From the NCBI RefSeq assembly GCF_017104565.1, contig NZ_JAAGPD010000001.1, positions 868,001 to 932,000 of the forward strand: DNA of 64,000 nt, read 5' to 3'. The DNA comes from Paraburkholderia sp. Tr-20389. GTDB taxonomy: Bacteria; Pseudomonadota; Gammaproteobacteria; Burkholderiales; Burkholderiaceae. A program made the translations under genes and the position numbers. Within the stretch, counting starts at the first letter, position 1, and each line of letters starts with the position of its first letter. The notes beneath the pieces were generated by a model, which was not told the DNA's origin, made no database searches, and was given only the letters and a program-made list of their open reading frames with translations. This document shows positions 17,168-26,065 of the stretch, in pieces.

Positions 17168-18061
17168 TCAACCGAGACTGCCCGTCACATCGTCGAACAG
17201 TTCGTCGACGGACAGGCGGCGCGGAATGATCTTCTGATCGAGCGCCCAGTCGATTGCCAGTTGCAGGCCCTTGCGATTCGCTTCCGGTCCGACCGGCGGA
17301 AAGATGGCCGGCACGCCTTCGGCGAGCGAGCGGCTCTCGACGATCATCCGGTACAGCTCGCGCACCACATCGGGCCGCTCCTTCGACAGATTCTCGTGCA
17401 CCACGAACATGTGGTTGATCGGGACCACGCCCGTGCGCGCGAACCAGTCTTTCGCGGCGGCATGCGCATCGGGGACCAGCGTGCGCACGCGTTCGTCCTT
17501 CGGCATGTCTTCGCCGAGCAGCGCGGCCGTCAATTCGCCGTCGAGCATCATCTGCGGAATCGACGAACCTGCCGGCAGACGCTGACAGTTCGACGGATCG
17601 CGGTACTCGGCAAGGTGCCCGTCGCCGAGCGTCATCCACGTGACCTTGTCGAGATCGACGCCGTATTCATGGCGCAGAATGCCCCGAATCCACAGTGCCG
17701 TGGTTTGCGTATAGGTGCGCACGCCGACCTTCTTGCCTTCGATATCCTTCGGATCGAGGTGCCCGAAGTCGAGGTTGTAGCCCGCGCAGTGATGCTGGAA
17801 GCGGCCTGAGATCGGCGTCGGCAGCAGCACATAGGGCTTGCCGTACGCCTTGGCCTGAAGGAACGTGACGATCGCCAGTTCGCCCGCGTCGAACCTGTTC
17901 TCGCGCACCATCGCCTTGAAGCCGTTGTGCGCCGGGGTCGGTCCGCAGAAGTCCAGCGTCACCACGTCGGAGCTTACGCGCCCGTCGCGCATCGCCTTCG
18001 TCACGGCGTATTCGGCCAGATTGGTGCGCAGCGTCGGCACGCCAGTCAGCGTCGTTGTCAT
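17168..18061 (-). CDS. 4,5-dihydroxyphthalate decarboxylase-like protein (binding-protein fold), second copy in operon
   Basis: 297 residues, no signal peptide, so cytoplasmic in spite of its resemblance to periplasmic binding proteins. GKKVGVRTYTQTTALWIRG, PAGSSIPQMMLDGEL and WFARTGVVPINHMFVVHENL match the Pht5-type 4,5-dihydroxyphthalate decarboxylase family, metal-independent decarboxylases built on a type-2 binding-protein scaffold. It is homologous to the protein at 22501-23472, first in the same operon. GGAGAGACAAGC precedes ATG. Two such proteins may be subunits of one enzyme or act on two substrates. Exact substrate is unknown. Confidence 0.82.
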   Translation of the reverse strand: MTTTLTGVPTLRTNLAEYAVTKAMRDGRVSSDVVTLDFCGPTPAHNGFKAMVRENRFDAGELAIVTFLQAKAYGKPYVLLPTPISGRFQHHCAGYNLDFGHLDPKDIEGKKVGVRTYTQTTALWIRGILRHEYGVDLDKVTWMTLGDGHLAEYRDPSNCQRLPAGSSIPQMMLDGELTAALLGEDMPKDERVRTLVPDAHAAAKDWFARTGVVPINHMFVVHENLSKERPDVVRELYRMIVESRSLAEGVPAIFPPVGPEANRKGLQLAIDWALDQKIIPRRLSVDELFDDVTGSLG

Positions 18062-18100
18062 GCTTGTCTCTCCGTATGCTTTTGTATCTTGTCGAACGAA

Positions 18101-19651
18101 TTACAACCGGACCTCGATCAGGCACGGACCCGGCTCGCGCGTCGAATCGACCATCGCTTTGTGGAAGTCTTCCGCCGTCTCCACCGCGATGCCCGGCACG
18201 CCCATGCTCTTCGCCATCGCCAGCCAGTCGATGCGCGGCTTGTCGATGTCGATCATCGACAGCGCGCGTTCACCGGGCGTGCCCGCGCCCATGTTGGCGT
18301 ACTCGGCCTTGAGAATCGCGTAGCTGTTGTTGGCGAAGACGATGGTCGTGACGTTCAGGTTTTCGCGCGCCTGGGTCCATAGCGATTGAATCGTGTACAT
18401 CGCGCTGCCGTCGCCGACCATGCAGAACACGCGCCGGTCGGGACACGCGAGCGCAGCGCCCGTCGCGACGGGCGTCGAATAACCGATCGAGCCGCCCATG
18501 TTGTTGATGAGGTCGTGCGGCAGCGCGCCCATCGTCAGACTCATCGACTCGCGGCCCGTCGTCAGCGATTCATCGACCACGATGCAGTGCTCGGGCAAGG
18601 CTGCCGCCAGCGCGTGGGCGATGCTCGTCGGGTTGAGTGCGCCCGTCGGCACGGCTGTCTCGATGCGCGGCTGCACGAGCGGTGCCGTGCCCGCAGCGCC
18701 GAGCGCCTGCAACAGCATGTCGAATGCGAGTTCGCTGTCTTCGTCGGACTCGACGAGCGGATGCACCAGCGTGCCCTCCGCCTTCAGCAAGCTCGGCTTG
18801 TCCGGGTACGCGAAGAACGCGACGGGCTCGGTCGTCTCGACCGTGACGATGTGCTTGTAGTCCTTCAGAAATGCCGTGGCCTGCGCGACCGCGTATGGAA
18901 TGCGCGCAATCGGCACACGCCCGGCGCCGCGCTCGATACGCGCCGTGAAGAACTGCGAGCCGAGCCGCGCACCCGTCGCCGCCGCGATGCGGCCGGCTTT
19001 GTCGAGGGCCGCGCCGCGCGTCGCCTTGTTCGCGAGGATGATCAGCGTCGGCTCGCCCGAGCGCAGCACTTGTGCGACGTGTTCGATGCGCGCGGCGCTG
19101 GGCGTCTTGCGACGCGCATCGACAGGCGGCGGCAATACGCGCGCCGCGCCCGCCTGTTGCCACGAGGTATCGCCGGGCAGGATCAAGGTGGCGATCTGCC
19201 CCGGATGCTCGCTGGCTTTGGCCACGGCCTGCGCGGTATCCCACGCGATCGTATCGGCCGATCCGGCGCGGCGCACCCAGTGGCTCAGCGGCCGCGCAAG
19301 ACCCTCGATGTCCGACGTGAGCGGCGGATCGTACTTCAGATGCGACACCGAATGCTCGCCGACCACATTGACCATGCCCGACGACGCGCGCTTCGCATTG
19401 TGAATATTCGCGAGACCGTTCGCGAGTCCCGGCCCCAGGTGCAGCAGCGTCGAGGCGGGTTTGTCCTTCATCCGGTAGAAGCCGTCGGCTGCGCCCGTCG
19501 CCACGCCTTCGAACAGGCACAGTACGCTGCGCATCTTCGGGTTGTCGCCCAGCGCGGCGAGGAAATGCATCTCCGACGTGCCGGGATTCGCAAAGCAGAT
19601 GTCGACGCCCTGCTCGACCAGCGTCGCGACGAGACTTTCGGCGCCGTTCAT
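18101..19651 (-). CDS. Thiamine-diphosphate-dependent enzyme (benzoylformate decarboxylase / acetolactate synthase family)
   Basis: 516 residues, cytoplasmic. The ThDP-activating Glu lies in CLFEGVATGAADGFYRM. The ThDP/Mg motif begins GDGSAMYTIQSLW and ends NNSYAIL, the usual GDG-N(about 26)-NN arrangement. Length and domain order fit decarboxylases of 2-oxo acids more than anabolic acetolactate synthases. Its ATG overlaps the stop of the aldolase gene by one base (TGATG), indicating translational coupling. In context it would decarboxylate or ligate a 2-oxo acid made by the pathway (inference). Confidence 0.85.
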   Translation of the reverse strand: MNGAESLVATLVEQGVDICFANPGTSEMHFLAALGDNPKMRSVLCLFEGVATGAADGFYRMKDKPASTLLHLGPGLANGLANIHNAKRASSGMVNVVGEHSVSHLKYDPPLTSDIEGLARPLSHWVRRAGSADTIAWDTAQAVAKASEHPGQIATLILPGDTSWQQAGAARVLPPPVDARRKTPSAARIEHVAQVLRSGEPTLIILANKATRGAALDKAGRIAAATGARLGSQFFTARIERGAGRVPIARIPYAVAQATAFLKDYKHIVTVETTEPVAFFAYPDKPSLLKAEGTLVHPLVESDEDSELAFDMLLQALGAAGTAPLVQPRIETAVPTGALNPTSIAHALAAALPEHCIVVDESLTTGRESMSLTMGALPHDLINNMGGSIGYSTPVATGAALACPDRRVFCMVGDGSAMYTIQSLWTQARENLNVTTIVFANNSYAILKAEYANMGAGTPGERALSMIDIDKPRIDWLAMAKSMGVPGIAVETAEDFHKAMVDSTREPGPCLIEVRL

Positions 19652-20508
19652 CAGTAGCCCGCCATGTCGCGCGCGAGACCGACCACGCCGTAGGTGCGTT
19701 GCGGCGCCGACATCAGATAGCGATAACCCTCTTCCATCAGTCGTCGATGGTTCTTTGCCGTGACGTGCGGATGACCGACGACCACGTTGTGCTTCTTGCA
19801 GGTCTCGACGATCCGGCGCATCGCATCGAGGACTTCAGGGTGTTCGTACTGGCGCGGAAAGCCCAGTTCCTGGCTGAGGTCGCCTTCGCCGATCAGGATG
19901 AAGCCGATGCCGGGTACATTAGCGAGGATGTCGTCGAGGTTCTCGATTGCCTGCGTGCTCTCGCACATCAGGCCGACGAGAATCTCGCCCTGCGGCGCGA
20001 GCGGCCACACATCGGCCTTTTCGTAATACTCCTGCATCGACAGGCCCCAGTAGCGCGCCGCATTCGCGGGACCATCGCCGCGCACACCCTTCGGCTCGTA
20101 CAGCGGCGCACTCTTCGGCCGCGCATAACGGCACGACGCGACGGCGTTATAGGCCTGCTCGACGGTCGCGACGTGCGGCCAGATCACGCCATACGCGCCG
20201 CGATCGAGCACCTGCTTCGCGAAGCTCTGGTTCATCTCGACACCGTTGGCGGGAATGCGCGCGATCGGCGTCACCTTCGTTTCCACCGATGCCGTCTCGA
20301 CGATCTGCTTGCGGCTGAGCATGTATTGCAGCGCGTCGCCGAGTGCGCTCACGTCGTACGGGTTGTGCTCCATCTCGAAGACGATGCCGTCATACGGCGA
20401 ATCGCTCATTTCGATGGCAGTCTGCTTGTCGAGCTTGGCGAACGCAGCATGCGCGGCCTTGCCCGATTCGAACGCGCGGATGATGCTGTTGAGGCGTATG
20501 TTGGACAT
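19651..20508 (-). CDS. HpcH/HpaI-family aldolase
   Basis: 285 residues, (beta/alpha)8 barrel. VFEMEHNPYDVSALGDALQ, GVIWPHVATVEQAYNAVAS and GLMCESTQAIENLDDI followed by ILIGEGDLSQELG give the metal-binding Glu and Asp and the phosphate/carboxylate loop of this family. Members cleave 4-hydroxy-2-oxo acids to pyruvate plus an aldehyde or oxo acid using a divalent metal. In this operon it follows a LigJ-type hydratase, whose product, 4-carboxy-4-hydroxy-2-oxoadipate, is normally split by the unrelated LigK, so it could be an analogous aldolase. Its exact substrate is not determined by the sequence. Confidence 0.85.
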   Translation of the reverse strand: MSNIRLNSIIRAFESGKAAHAAFAKLDKQTAIEMSDSPYDGIVFEMEHNPYDVSALGDALQYMLSRKQIVETASVETKVTPIARIPANGVEMNQSFAKQVLDRGAYGVIWPHVATVEQAYNAVASCRYARPKSAPLYEPKGVRGDGPANAARYWGLSMQEYYEKADVWPLAPQGEILVGLMCESTQAIENLDDILANVPGIGFILIGEGDLSQELGFPRQYEHPEVLDAMRRIVETCKKHNVVVGHPHVTAKNHRRLMEEGYRYLMSAPQRTYGVVGLARDMAGY

Positions 20509-20586
20509 GTTGATCTCTCGTTCTCACTGCGCGGCGGCGCTTTGGTTGGCCGCGCACGCGGTTGGCAATGTTCGGTGCGATTCCCG

Positions 20587-21432
20587 TCAGCTCAGCGCGG
20601 GATACAGCTTCTGTGCGGTCTTGCCGAAGATCCACGCGCGGTCTTCTTCGCCGAGACAGGCGACCCCTTCTTCGGCTGTCGCAAGAATCTCCTCGAGCGT
20701 TCCCGTCGAGGTCGGAAAGTTCGAACCCCAGGCCATGCGCTGGGCGCCGAAGGCTTCGACGACGCGCGGGAAGAAGGTCTCTGCACTCGCCTTCTCCTTC
20801 TTCACGTCGCCGAAGATGCGCGGCGTGAGCTTGAGATAGATGTTCGGCAGATCGGCCAGTGCGAACAGGCCGGCGGCGTTCGCATACGGCGGCCCGTCGA
20901 GCACGTCGGGACGGCCGAGGTGATCGAGGATGATGTTCACACCCGGAAACTTCTCCGCCAGCATGCCCACCTGGGGCAAGCCGATCGGCCCGGTCTGGAT
21001 GCACATCGGCAGCCTCAGTTCGGCCAGCATCTCCCATGCCTTGAATGACCTGGGATTGTCGAGTTCGCTCGGATCGAAGTCCTTGGTCGAGCCGCCCGTG
21101 AAGATGCGCAGCCCGGCAAGACCCTTGTCCGCCCAGCCTTTGATCACGGCCGGCACGTCGTCGGCCAGCATATCGACCGAACCCACCGCCACGAGACGGT
21201 CCTTGTACTGGTTGCAGCCGTCCACGACATAGCTGTTGTCGAAGCCATAGGTCGTCGACGAGTGCACGACGGCGGCCTTCGCGACGCCCGCTGCGTCCAT
21301 TGCCTCGATCAGCGCTTCGACGGTATTGGGCCGCTCCTGAGACCAGTCCGAGCGCTTGCCGAACAGCGGCGCGGACGGGTAGCGCTTCTCATCGTCCGAG
21401 ATGATGTGAGGATGAATGTCGATGAAGTTCAT
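20587..21432 (-). CDS. Amidohydrolase-family lactone hydrolase-like protein (LigI-like), copy A
   Basis: 281 residues from MNFIDIHPHIIS, where the family's metal-binding H-x-H lies (HPH). Amidohydrolase_2 barrel. GGSTKDFDPSELD, ILDHLGRPD and a late WGSNFPTS are family landmarks. LigI-type 2-pyrone-4,6-dicarboxylate hydrolases have Asp at the last position (GTDWP); here it is Asn. It has a paralogue at 28169-29023 with long matching blocks (SSTTYG, EMDxAGVAKAA). Located next to a LigJ-like gene, it probably opens a lactone (inference). Confidence 0.83.
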   Translation of the reverse strand: MNFIDIHPHIISDDEKRYPSAPLFGKRSDWSQERPNTVEALIEAMDAAGVAKAAVVHSSTTYGFDNSYVVDGCNQYKDRLVAVGSVDMLADDVPAVIKGWADKGLAGLRIFTGGSTKDFDPSELDNPRSFKAWEMLAELRLPMCIQTGPIGLPQVGMLAEKFPGVNIILDHLGRPDVLDGPPYANAAGLFALADLPNIYLKLTPRIFGDVKKEKASAETFFPRVVEAFGAQRMAWGSNFPTSTGTLEEILATAEEGVACLGEEDRAWIFGKTAQKLYPALS

Positions 21433-21457
21433 GATGTCCGTGCAGATCGCGTCTGCG

Positions 21458-22483
21458 TTACAGTCCCTTGGCTTTGAGGTGCGCGTCGAGGCGCGGATAG
21501 ACGCGGCGCGCATTGCCCTCGAAGATCGCGTGACGATCGGCGTCGCTCAACGCGCTGCACGCGTCGATGTAACGCTTGGTGTCGTCGAAGTACTCGCCCG
21601 TGTCCGGGTCGCGGCCGCGCACGGCGCCGATCATTTCCGATCCGAACAGCACGTTGCTGGTCGGCACGACCTTGGTCAGCAGTTCGACGCCCGGATGGTG
21701 ATAGACGCAGGTGTCGAAGAAGATGTTGTTCAGCAACCCTTCGAGCGGGCGCTTCGCCATCTCCAGCGACATGCCGCGATAACGGCCCCAGTGGTAAGGC
21801 ACCGCGCCGCCGCCGTGCGGAATCACGAGGCGCAGCGTCGGGAAGTCCTTGAAGACATCGCCCTGCAGCAGTTGCATGAAGACCGACGTGTCGGCGTTCA
21901 GGTAGTGCGCGCCGGTGCCGTGATGACACGGGTTGCACGACGCCGCGACGTGGATCATCGCGGGCACGTCGAGATCGCACAGTGCTTCGTAGACGGGATA
22001 CCACTCGCGATCCGTCATCGGCTTGCCGGTCCAGTAACCGCCGCTCGGATCGGGATTCAGATTGCAGCCTACAAAGCCCATCTCTTCGACACAGCGCCGC
22101 AGCTCGGCCACGGAGTTCTTCGGCGGCGCCAGCGGCGACTGCGGCAACTGGCAGACGGGCACGAAGTTGTCCGGGTAGATGTCGCAGACGCGGCGCACCA
22201 GGTTGTTCGACACTTCAGCCCATTCGAGGCTCGTGCGCTCGTTGCCAAGGTGATGGCTCATCAGGCCGGCGATCGGCGAGAACAGCGTGAGGTCGCCGCC
22301 GCGCTCTTTTTGCAGGCGCAACTGGCCATTGCCGACGCCTTCGCGAATAGCGTCGTCGCTGACGTGCGCGCCCGAGAGCGGCGGCGCGTTGGCGGGATCG
22401 TTAGCGGAGTCGATCTGCTTCGCGCGCCAGTCGCGGAAGGAAGCAGGGACGGTCGTGAAGTGACCGTGACAATCGATGATCAT
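21458..22483 (-). CDS. 4-oxalomesaconate hydratase-like amidohydrolase (LigJ type)
   Basis: 341 residues, equal in length to LigJ of the protocatechuate 4,5-cleavage route. It starts MIIDCHGHF, giving His6 and His8, and has His178 (PAMIHVAASC) and Glu283 (LFGSEMIGAVRG), matching the zinc ligands described for LigJ (His, His, His, Glu). GFVGCNLNPDPSGGYWTGKP and IPHGGGAVPYHWGRYRGM are typical LigJ blocks. LigJ hydrates 4-oxalomesaconate to 4-carboxy-4-hydroxy-2-oxoadipate. This is the best-defined enzyme of the operon and the main clue to its chemistry, but a related tricarboxylate cannot be excluded. Confidence 0.88.
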   Translation of the reverse strand: MIIDCHGHFTTVPASFRDWRAKQIDSANDPANAPPLSGAHVSDDAIREGVGNGQLRLQKERGGDLTLFSPIAGLMSHHLGNERTSLEWAEVSNNLVRRVCDIYPDNFVPVCQLPQSPLAPPKNSVAELRRCVEEMGFVGCNLNPDPSGGYWTGKPMTDREWYPVYEALCDLDVPAMIHVAASCNPCHHGTGAHYLNADTSVFMQLLQGDVFKDFPTLRLVIPHGGGAVPYHWGRYRGMSLEMAKRPLEGLLNNIFFDTCVYHHPGVELLTKVVPTSNVLFGSEMIGAVRGRDPDTGEYFDDTKRYIDACSALSDADRHAIFEGNARRVYPRLDAHLKAKGL

Positions 22484-22500
22484 TTTTCTTCCGTCCTGAT

Positions 22501-23472
22501 TCAAACGCGGGGATCGACGAACAGCTCGCTCATGGACATGCGCTTCGGCGTGAGGCCTTGCTTGAACGCGGTCGCTTCGAGTGCCTCGATCGTCTTGCGG
22601 TTCTCCTCGATGCCATAGGGCAGGGGATCATGTCCGACGATCTTCTGCAGCTCGATATACTTCTTGTTCTTCTTGTCGGTGAGTTCGCCTGCGTCGAGCT
22701 TCGCGAGCCAATCCTGCTTGGCTTTGTCGAATGCGTCGTAAATCGACTTCGCCACCCACGGATGCTCGGCCAGCACCGAATCCTTCACGACGATCGTGCC
22801 ATGCATCGGATACACGCCCGTGCGTGCGTAGTACTCAGCTTCCAGTTCTTGCGCATTCGGGAAGAGATCCGGATAGTCGGCCTCGACTTCCTTCCAGCCG
22901 CCCGTCGGCGCGCCCGTGCGGCCGATGCCCGCGTTGCCGTGAAAGCCCGCTACCAGTTCGCCCTTCTCCATCATTTCCGCCAGCGAGCTGCCAGCCGGTG
23001 CGTGAATCACGTTCGGCGGCAGTTTCAGTTGCGTGACATGCTCTTCGTCATCGACGACCCAGGTCACCTTCGATGCATCGAGACCGAACTCGTCCATCAG
23101 CACCTGACGCGTCCATGCGCCCGTCGTCACCGAATACGCGCGCACGCCGACTTTCTTGCCTTCGAGGTCCTTGGGCGTCTTGATGCCCGCATCCGGACGC
23201 ACCAGCAGACCCGAATGGTGAAAGCGACGTACCACGAAGATCGGCAGCGCGACGAACGGCGCGCCGTATGCACGGGCGATGATGTAGGTCGTCGGCGCCA
23301 GTTCGCATACGTCGAACTCGACATCGCGGACCATGCGGCGGAACGCGCCGATCTGCGGCTGGACGGTGACAAATTCCGCATCCACGCCTTCGATAGGAAT
23401 GGAACCGTCGCGGATCGCAGCGGTATGCGGATGCTCGGCAATGGCGAGCTTGAGGTGCACTTTCTTGGTCAA
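22501..23472 (-). CDS. 4,5-dihydroxyphthalate decarboxylase-like protein, first gene of the operon
   Basis: 323 residues from a TTG codon. The TTG is preferred over upstream ATG and GTG codons because AGGAG lies 6 bases before it and translation then begins MTKKVHLKLAIAEHP. Blocks shared with the protein at 17168-18061: GKKVGVRAYSVTTGAWTR, PAGSSLAEMMEKGEL, YARTGVYPMHGTIVVKDS. It lacks a signal peptide, so it is a cytoplasmic enzyme-like member of the fold and not an importer subunit. The 43-bp element lies 128 bp upstream. Substrate is unknown. Confidence 0.82.
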   Translation of the reverse strand: MTKKVHLKLAIAEHPHTAAIRDGSIPIEGVDAEFVTVQPQIGAFRRMVRDVEFDVCELAPTTYIIARAYGAPFVALPIFVVRRFHHSGLLVRPDAGIKTPKDLEGKKVGVRAYSVTTGAWTRQVLMDEFGLDASKVTWVVDDEEHVTQLKLPPNVIHAPAGSSLAEMMEKGELVAGFHGNAGIGRTGAPTGGWKEVEADYPDLFPNAQELEAEYYARTGVYPMHGTIVVKDSVLAEHPWVAKSIYDAFDKAKQDWLAKLDAGELTDKKNKKYIELQKIVGHDPLPYGIEENRKTIEALEATAFKQGLTPKRMSMSELFVDPRV

Positions 23473-23986
23473 CGTAGTCTCCTTTGACTTGGACAATCGG
23501 ATCGGCCTGTATGCCCTCTGCTTCATGCGTGCTGCTTGCAAGTTGCGTGGCTGTTCAGGCGATCTCGTTGACTGAATGATCTTTCTGCGCCCGTTTTCCG
23601 TCTATTGAATTAACCTGCGGGCGCGTTAACCATTCGGTAAAGGCTCGGTTGTGCCGGCGCGTGCCAACGCACGCCGGCAGCGGCGCTTTGCGATGTTCGA
23701 TGCAGATGCTGTTCCAGACCGGCTCTGGATGCCGGAGGCGTTGACGCGTATCGCGCCAGAGAGCCTGGCCGGATCGATGAAGTGTGGAATCGACAGAAGA
23801 AAGCGGGCAGCCGCTCAAGCCGTCCAGGCCGCACTGTGTGCTCGCCGATGCAGTTGAGTCTCCGGTTATGTTGACTCAATAGATAAGGGAGATAAGGGCA
23901 AAACGCTGCCGCGCCGCCGCATGCAGCCTCGCGAAACCCGACAGCGCCAGTGCGGCCGGATCCGCACCGGCACAGTCAATCGTGTC
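23473..23986. other. Promoter region of the seven-gene catabolic operon
   Basis: About 510 bases between a leaderless-looking small lipoprotein gene and the operon. It contains the 43-bp element at 23600-23641. The remainder (23642-23986) has only short, unconvincing frames and no recognisable repeat. Confidence 0.6.
23600..23641 (-). promoter_or_regulatory. Shared 43-bp regulatory element, copy 3
   Basis: Plus strand: GTCTATTGAA, 16 bases, TTAACC, ATTC, GGTAAA. It lies 128 bp upstream of the TTG start of the operon's first gene and aligns without gaps to the other copies. Most likely an activator binding site. Confidence 0.75.
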
Positions 23987-24277
23987 TTAAACCGGGCAGT
24001 CCTTCCTGTACCAGTCAGCGACGCGCCGCTGCGCGTGGTGCAACGCACCAGGATAGACGTCTCCGTCGGTCACCGAGTTATAGCCGGCTGTCAGCAGCAC
24101 ATCGGCCTCAGTCGTCAACAGTGCATGCGTCGGCGCGGCGCCCTGTTTGAGCGCGGCAAGATCCTGGCATTGCCGGGGCGTGATATGGGCGCTCGACACA
24201 CTGTCGGCAGATGGCGCGGCGCAAGCCGCCAGCAACGCGGGAAGAGTCAGACACGCAAGAATGATCTTCTTCATCAT
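23987..24277 (-). CDS. Small lipoprotein
   Basis: 96 residues. MMKKIILACLTLPALLAACAAP is a lipoprotein signal with lipobox LLAAC, so the mature protein of about 78 residues is lipid-anchored in the envelope. The rest has a conserved-looking ITPRQCQDLAALK and ends WYRKDCPV, with two Cys that might pair. GGAGACC precedes two adjacent ATGs; the second (24274) has the better spacing. It lies downstream of and in the same direction as a LysR gene. No function is known. Confidence 0.75.
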   Translation of the reverse strand: MMKKIILACLTLPALLAACAAPSADSVSSAHITPRQCQDLAALKQGAAPTHALLTTEADVLLTAGYNSVTDGDVYPGALHHAQRRVADWYRKDCPV

Positions 24278-24415
24278 GGTCTCCGCTTCGAGAAAAACGG
24301 GTACTCCACGACGAAGTGTAGTGCGCAGAAACTGTCCAAAAGATGGCGGGAGGCTGACAAATCCGCCATTCGAGCGAGGCTGCGCGCATGGCGAACCTCG
24401 AGTGCTGAAGCTCGC

Positions 24416-25423
24416 TCAGTTTGCCTCTGGAGCCGGTTGCAGCCGGTTTGCCCGCGCCGGCGACGACACCCCGCGCGGCGCGGCGCCAGCCCCTGCCTGA
24501 AGCCGCTCGGCCGCCTCCTCCAGACACGACACCATCAGCTGCGCGCTAGGCGTCAGGCCGCGATTGCGGTTCCACAGCACGCCGGCAGGACGCAGCAGCC
24601 GCGGCAGGCTCAACGGCAGCGTATGCAGCGGCTGAGCGGTGTCGCCGGCGGGTGTGCCCGCCATCACGGCGATGAAGTCCGAGATCTGCAGATGCGCGCG
24701 CGCGACGTGAATCGACAGCGTTTCGATGTAGTTATTGGTCAGTGGCACGTCGTGCGCTTCGAGTGCGCGTTCCAGCGGATCGCGCAGTATCGAGCCGGGC
24801 GGCGGCAGTATCCACGGAAAGGGACGCAGATCCGACCATGCCAGCGTCTTCCTGCGCGCCAACGGATGATGACGGCCCGTCATCAGCGTAACGGGCTCTT
24901 CGAGAAGCTCCTTTTCGTCGAAGCTGCCGAGCGTATCCGGCGGCGGCAGACGGCCCACCACGAGGTCGAGATGGCCTTGCCAGAGTTCGGGCAGCAGCAA
25001 AGCCGTGGTGCCTTCCGTGACCATCACGTTGGTGCCGGGCGAACGCTGCTTCAGAAGGCTCAGTGCTTGCGGCAGCAGCACGGAGGCCGATGCGGGCAGC
25101 ATGCCGATGTGCACCTTGCCCTCGGTTCCCGAACTCAGCGCTTTCAGTTCGTCGCGTGCCTGATGAAGGATGGTCAGCATCTCGCGCGCGTGGCGGATCA
25201 GGCAGTCGCCATACGGTGTGGGCACGAGCCCTTGCGCCGTGCGAGAAAACAGCGTGAGCCCGAGTCCTTTTTCGAGTTCGGCAAGCGACTTCGACACGGC
25301 GGGCACCGTCACATGCGTGACGTCGGCCACCTGGGTCAGATTGCGATACGTGTCGATCGTCACGAGCAGGCGCAGATGACGCGCCTTCAGATTGATCTGC
25401 AGGTACCAGTCGAGAGCTGACAC
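24416..25423 (-). CDS. LysR-type regulator, paralogue A
   Basis: 335 residues. N-terminal winged HTH (about 15-75: LTQVADVTHVTVPAVSKSLAELE) and a C-terminal effector domain (VHIGMLPASASVLLPQAL, TLSIHVARAHLQISDFIAVM). In the first 60 residues it differs from the LysR at 30370-31320 at only four positions, and most of the rest also matches, so the two arose by recent duplication. It follows the carboxymuconolactone-decarboxylase gene by 60 bases in the same direction and may be at the end of that operon. It carries an extra Ala/Pro-rich C-terminal tail. A likely regulator of the surrounding region. Confidence 0.93.
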   Translation of the reverse strand: MSALDWYLQINLKARHLRLLVTIDTYRNLTQVADVTHVTVPAVSKSLAELEKGLGLTLFSRTAQGLVPTPYGDCLIRHAREMLTILHQARDELKALSSGTEGKVHIGMLPASASVLLPQALSLLKQRSPGTNVMVTEGTTALLLPELWQGHLDLVVGRLPPPDTLGSFDEKELLEEPVTLMTGRHHPLARRKTLAWSDLRPFPWILPPPGSILRDPLERALEAHDVPLTNNYIETLSIHVARAHLQISDFIAVMAGTPAGDTAQPLHTLPLSLPRLLRPAGVLWNRNRGLTPSAQLMVSCLEEAAERLQAGAGAAPRGVSSPARANRLQPAPEAN

Positions 25424-25483
25424 GTCGTGTACCTCCGCGGTTTCACCATCTCTTGAATATGCGCGCCGCCCGGCGCGTTCAGG

Positions 25484-26014
25484 TCAGCCCTTCGGCTGCA
25501 GCGCGTGCAAGGTCATGCCGAGCGAGATCGACGTGAAATAACCCACCGTGACGAGCAGTTCGGCGATCACGGCGCGTCCGAGCCCGGCGTCGTAACGTGC
25601 AAAGCGCGCGTCGTCGATCGCGCCGCCCGCGAGAAGGTCGCAGACCGCGTCGCAGATCAAACCGAAACGATCATCACCGGCTTCGGGTCGCCGCTTCTCC
25701 AGGATTGCAGCCACCACGACCTCTGGAACGCCGGATTTCAACGCATGGCGGCGATGATTGGCGATCACGTAAGGCGCATTCCAGAACACGGCCGTCGAGA
25801 GAATGGCGACTTCGCTTTCCGCCTCGCTGAGCACGGGCGATCGATCGACATGCGTGCCGATGATCTCCATGCCTTCGGCGAGATTCGGGTTGTGCAGCCA
25901 GATATTGAACGGCGTCGGGATGCGCCCTCGCCCTTCGCCGAGCCGTGAGATGACTTTCTTCTGAGCGTCGGTGGCGTTGTCCGCGTCGATGCGTTCGAGT
26001 CGGTTGTCCGTCAT
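25484..26014 (-). CDS. Carboxymuconolactone decarboxylase-family (AhpD-like) protein
   Basis: 176 residues, all-helical. RIPTPFNIWLHNPNLAEG, SEVAILSTAVFWNAPYVIANHRRHALKSGVPEVVVAAI and an alpha-helical C-terminus match the CMD/AhpD superfamily. The AhpD Cys-x-x-Cys pair is not present: Phe-Trp-Asn precedes the conserved His region, so peroxidase activity is unlikely, and a decarboxylase or isomerase role in the pathway is possible. It is the last enzyme gene of the operon running from 30138, 51 bases after the transporter gene. Confidence 0.82.
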   Translation of the reverse strand: MTDNRLERIDADNATDAQKKVISRLGEGRGRIPTPFNIWLHNPNLAEGMEIIGTHVDRSPVLSEAESEVAILSTAVFWNAPYVIANHRRHALKSGVPEVVVAAILEKRRPEAGDDRFGLICDAVCDLLAGGAIDDARFARYDAGLGRAVIAELLVTVGYFTSISLGMTLHALQPKG

Positions 26015-26065
26015 ACCCGTTCCTTCGAGTGTTCGTTCAATGAAGAGGTGCTAAAGCAGTGGCGC

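Noticed and set aside
17168-18061. Calling the operon's binding-protein-fold proteins ABC importers
   Set aside because: They lack signal peptides and partner genes, and match the decarboxylase branch of the fold better.
25448-25490. A further copy of the 43-bp element upstream of LysR paralogue A
   Set aside because: Only the ATTGAA-like end resembles it (CTCTTGAA); the TTAACC dyad is absent at the required spacing.
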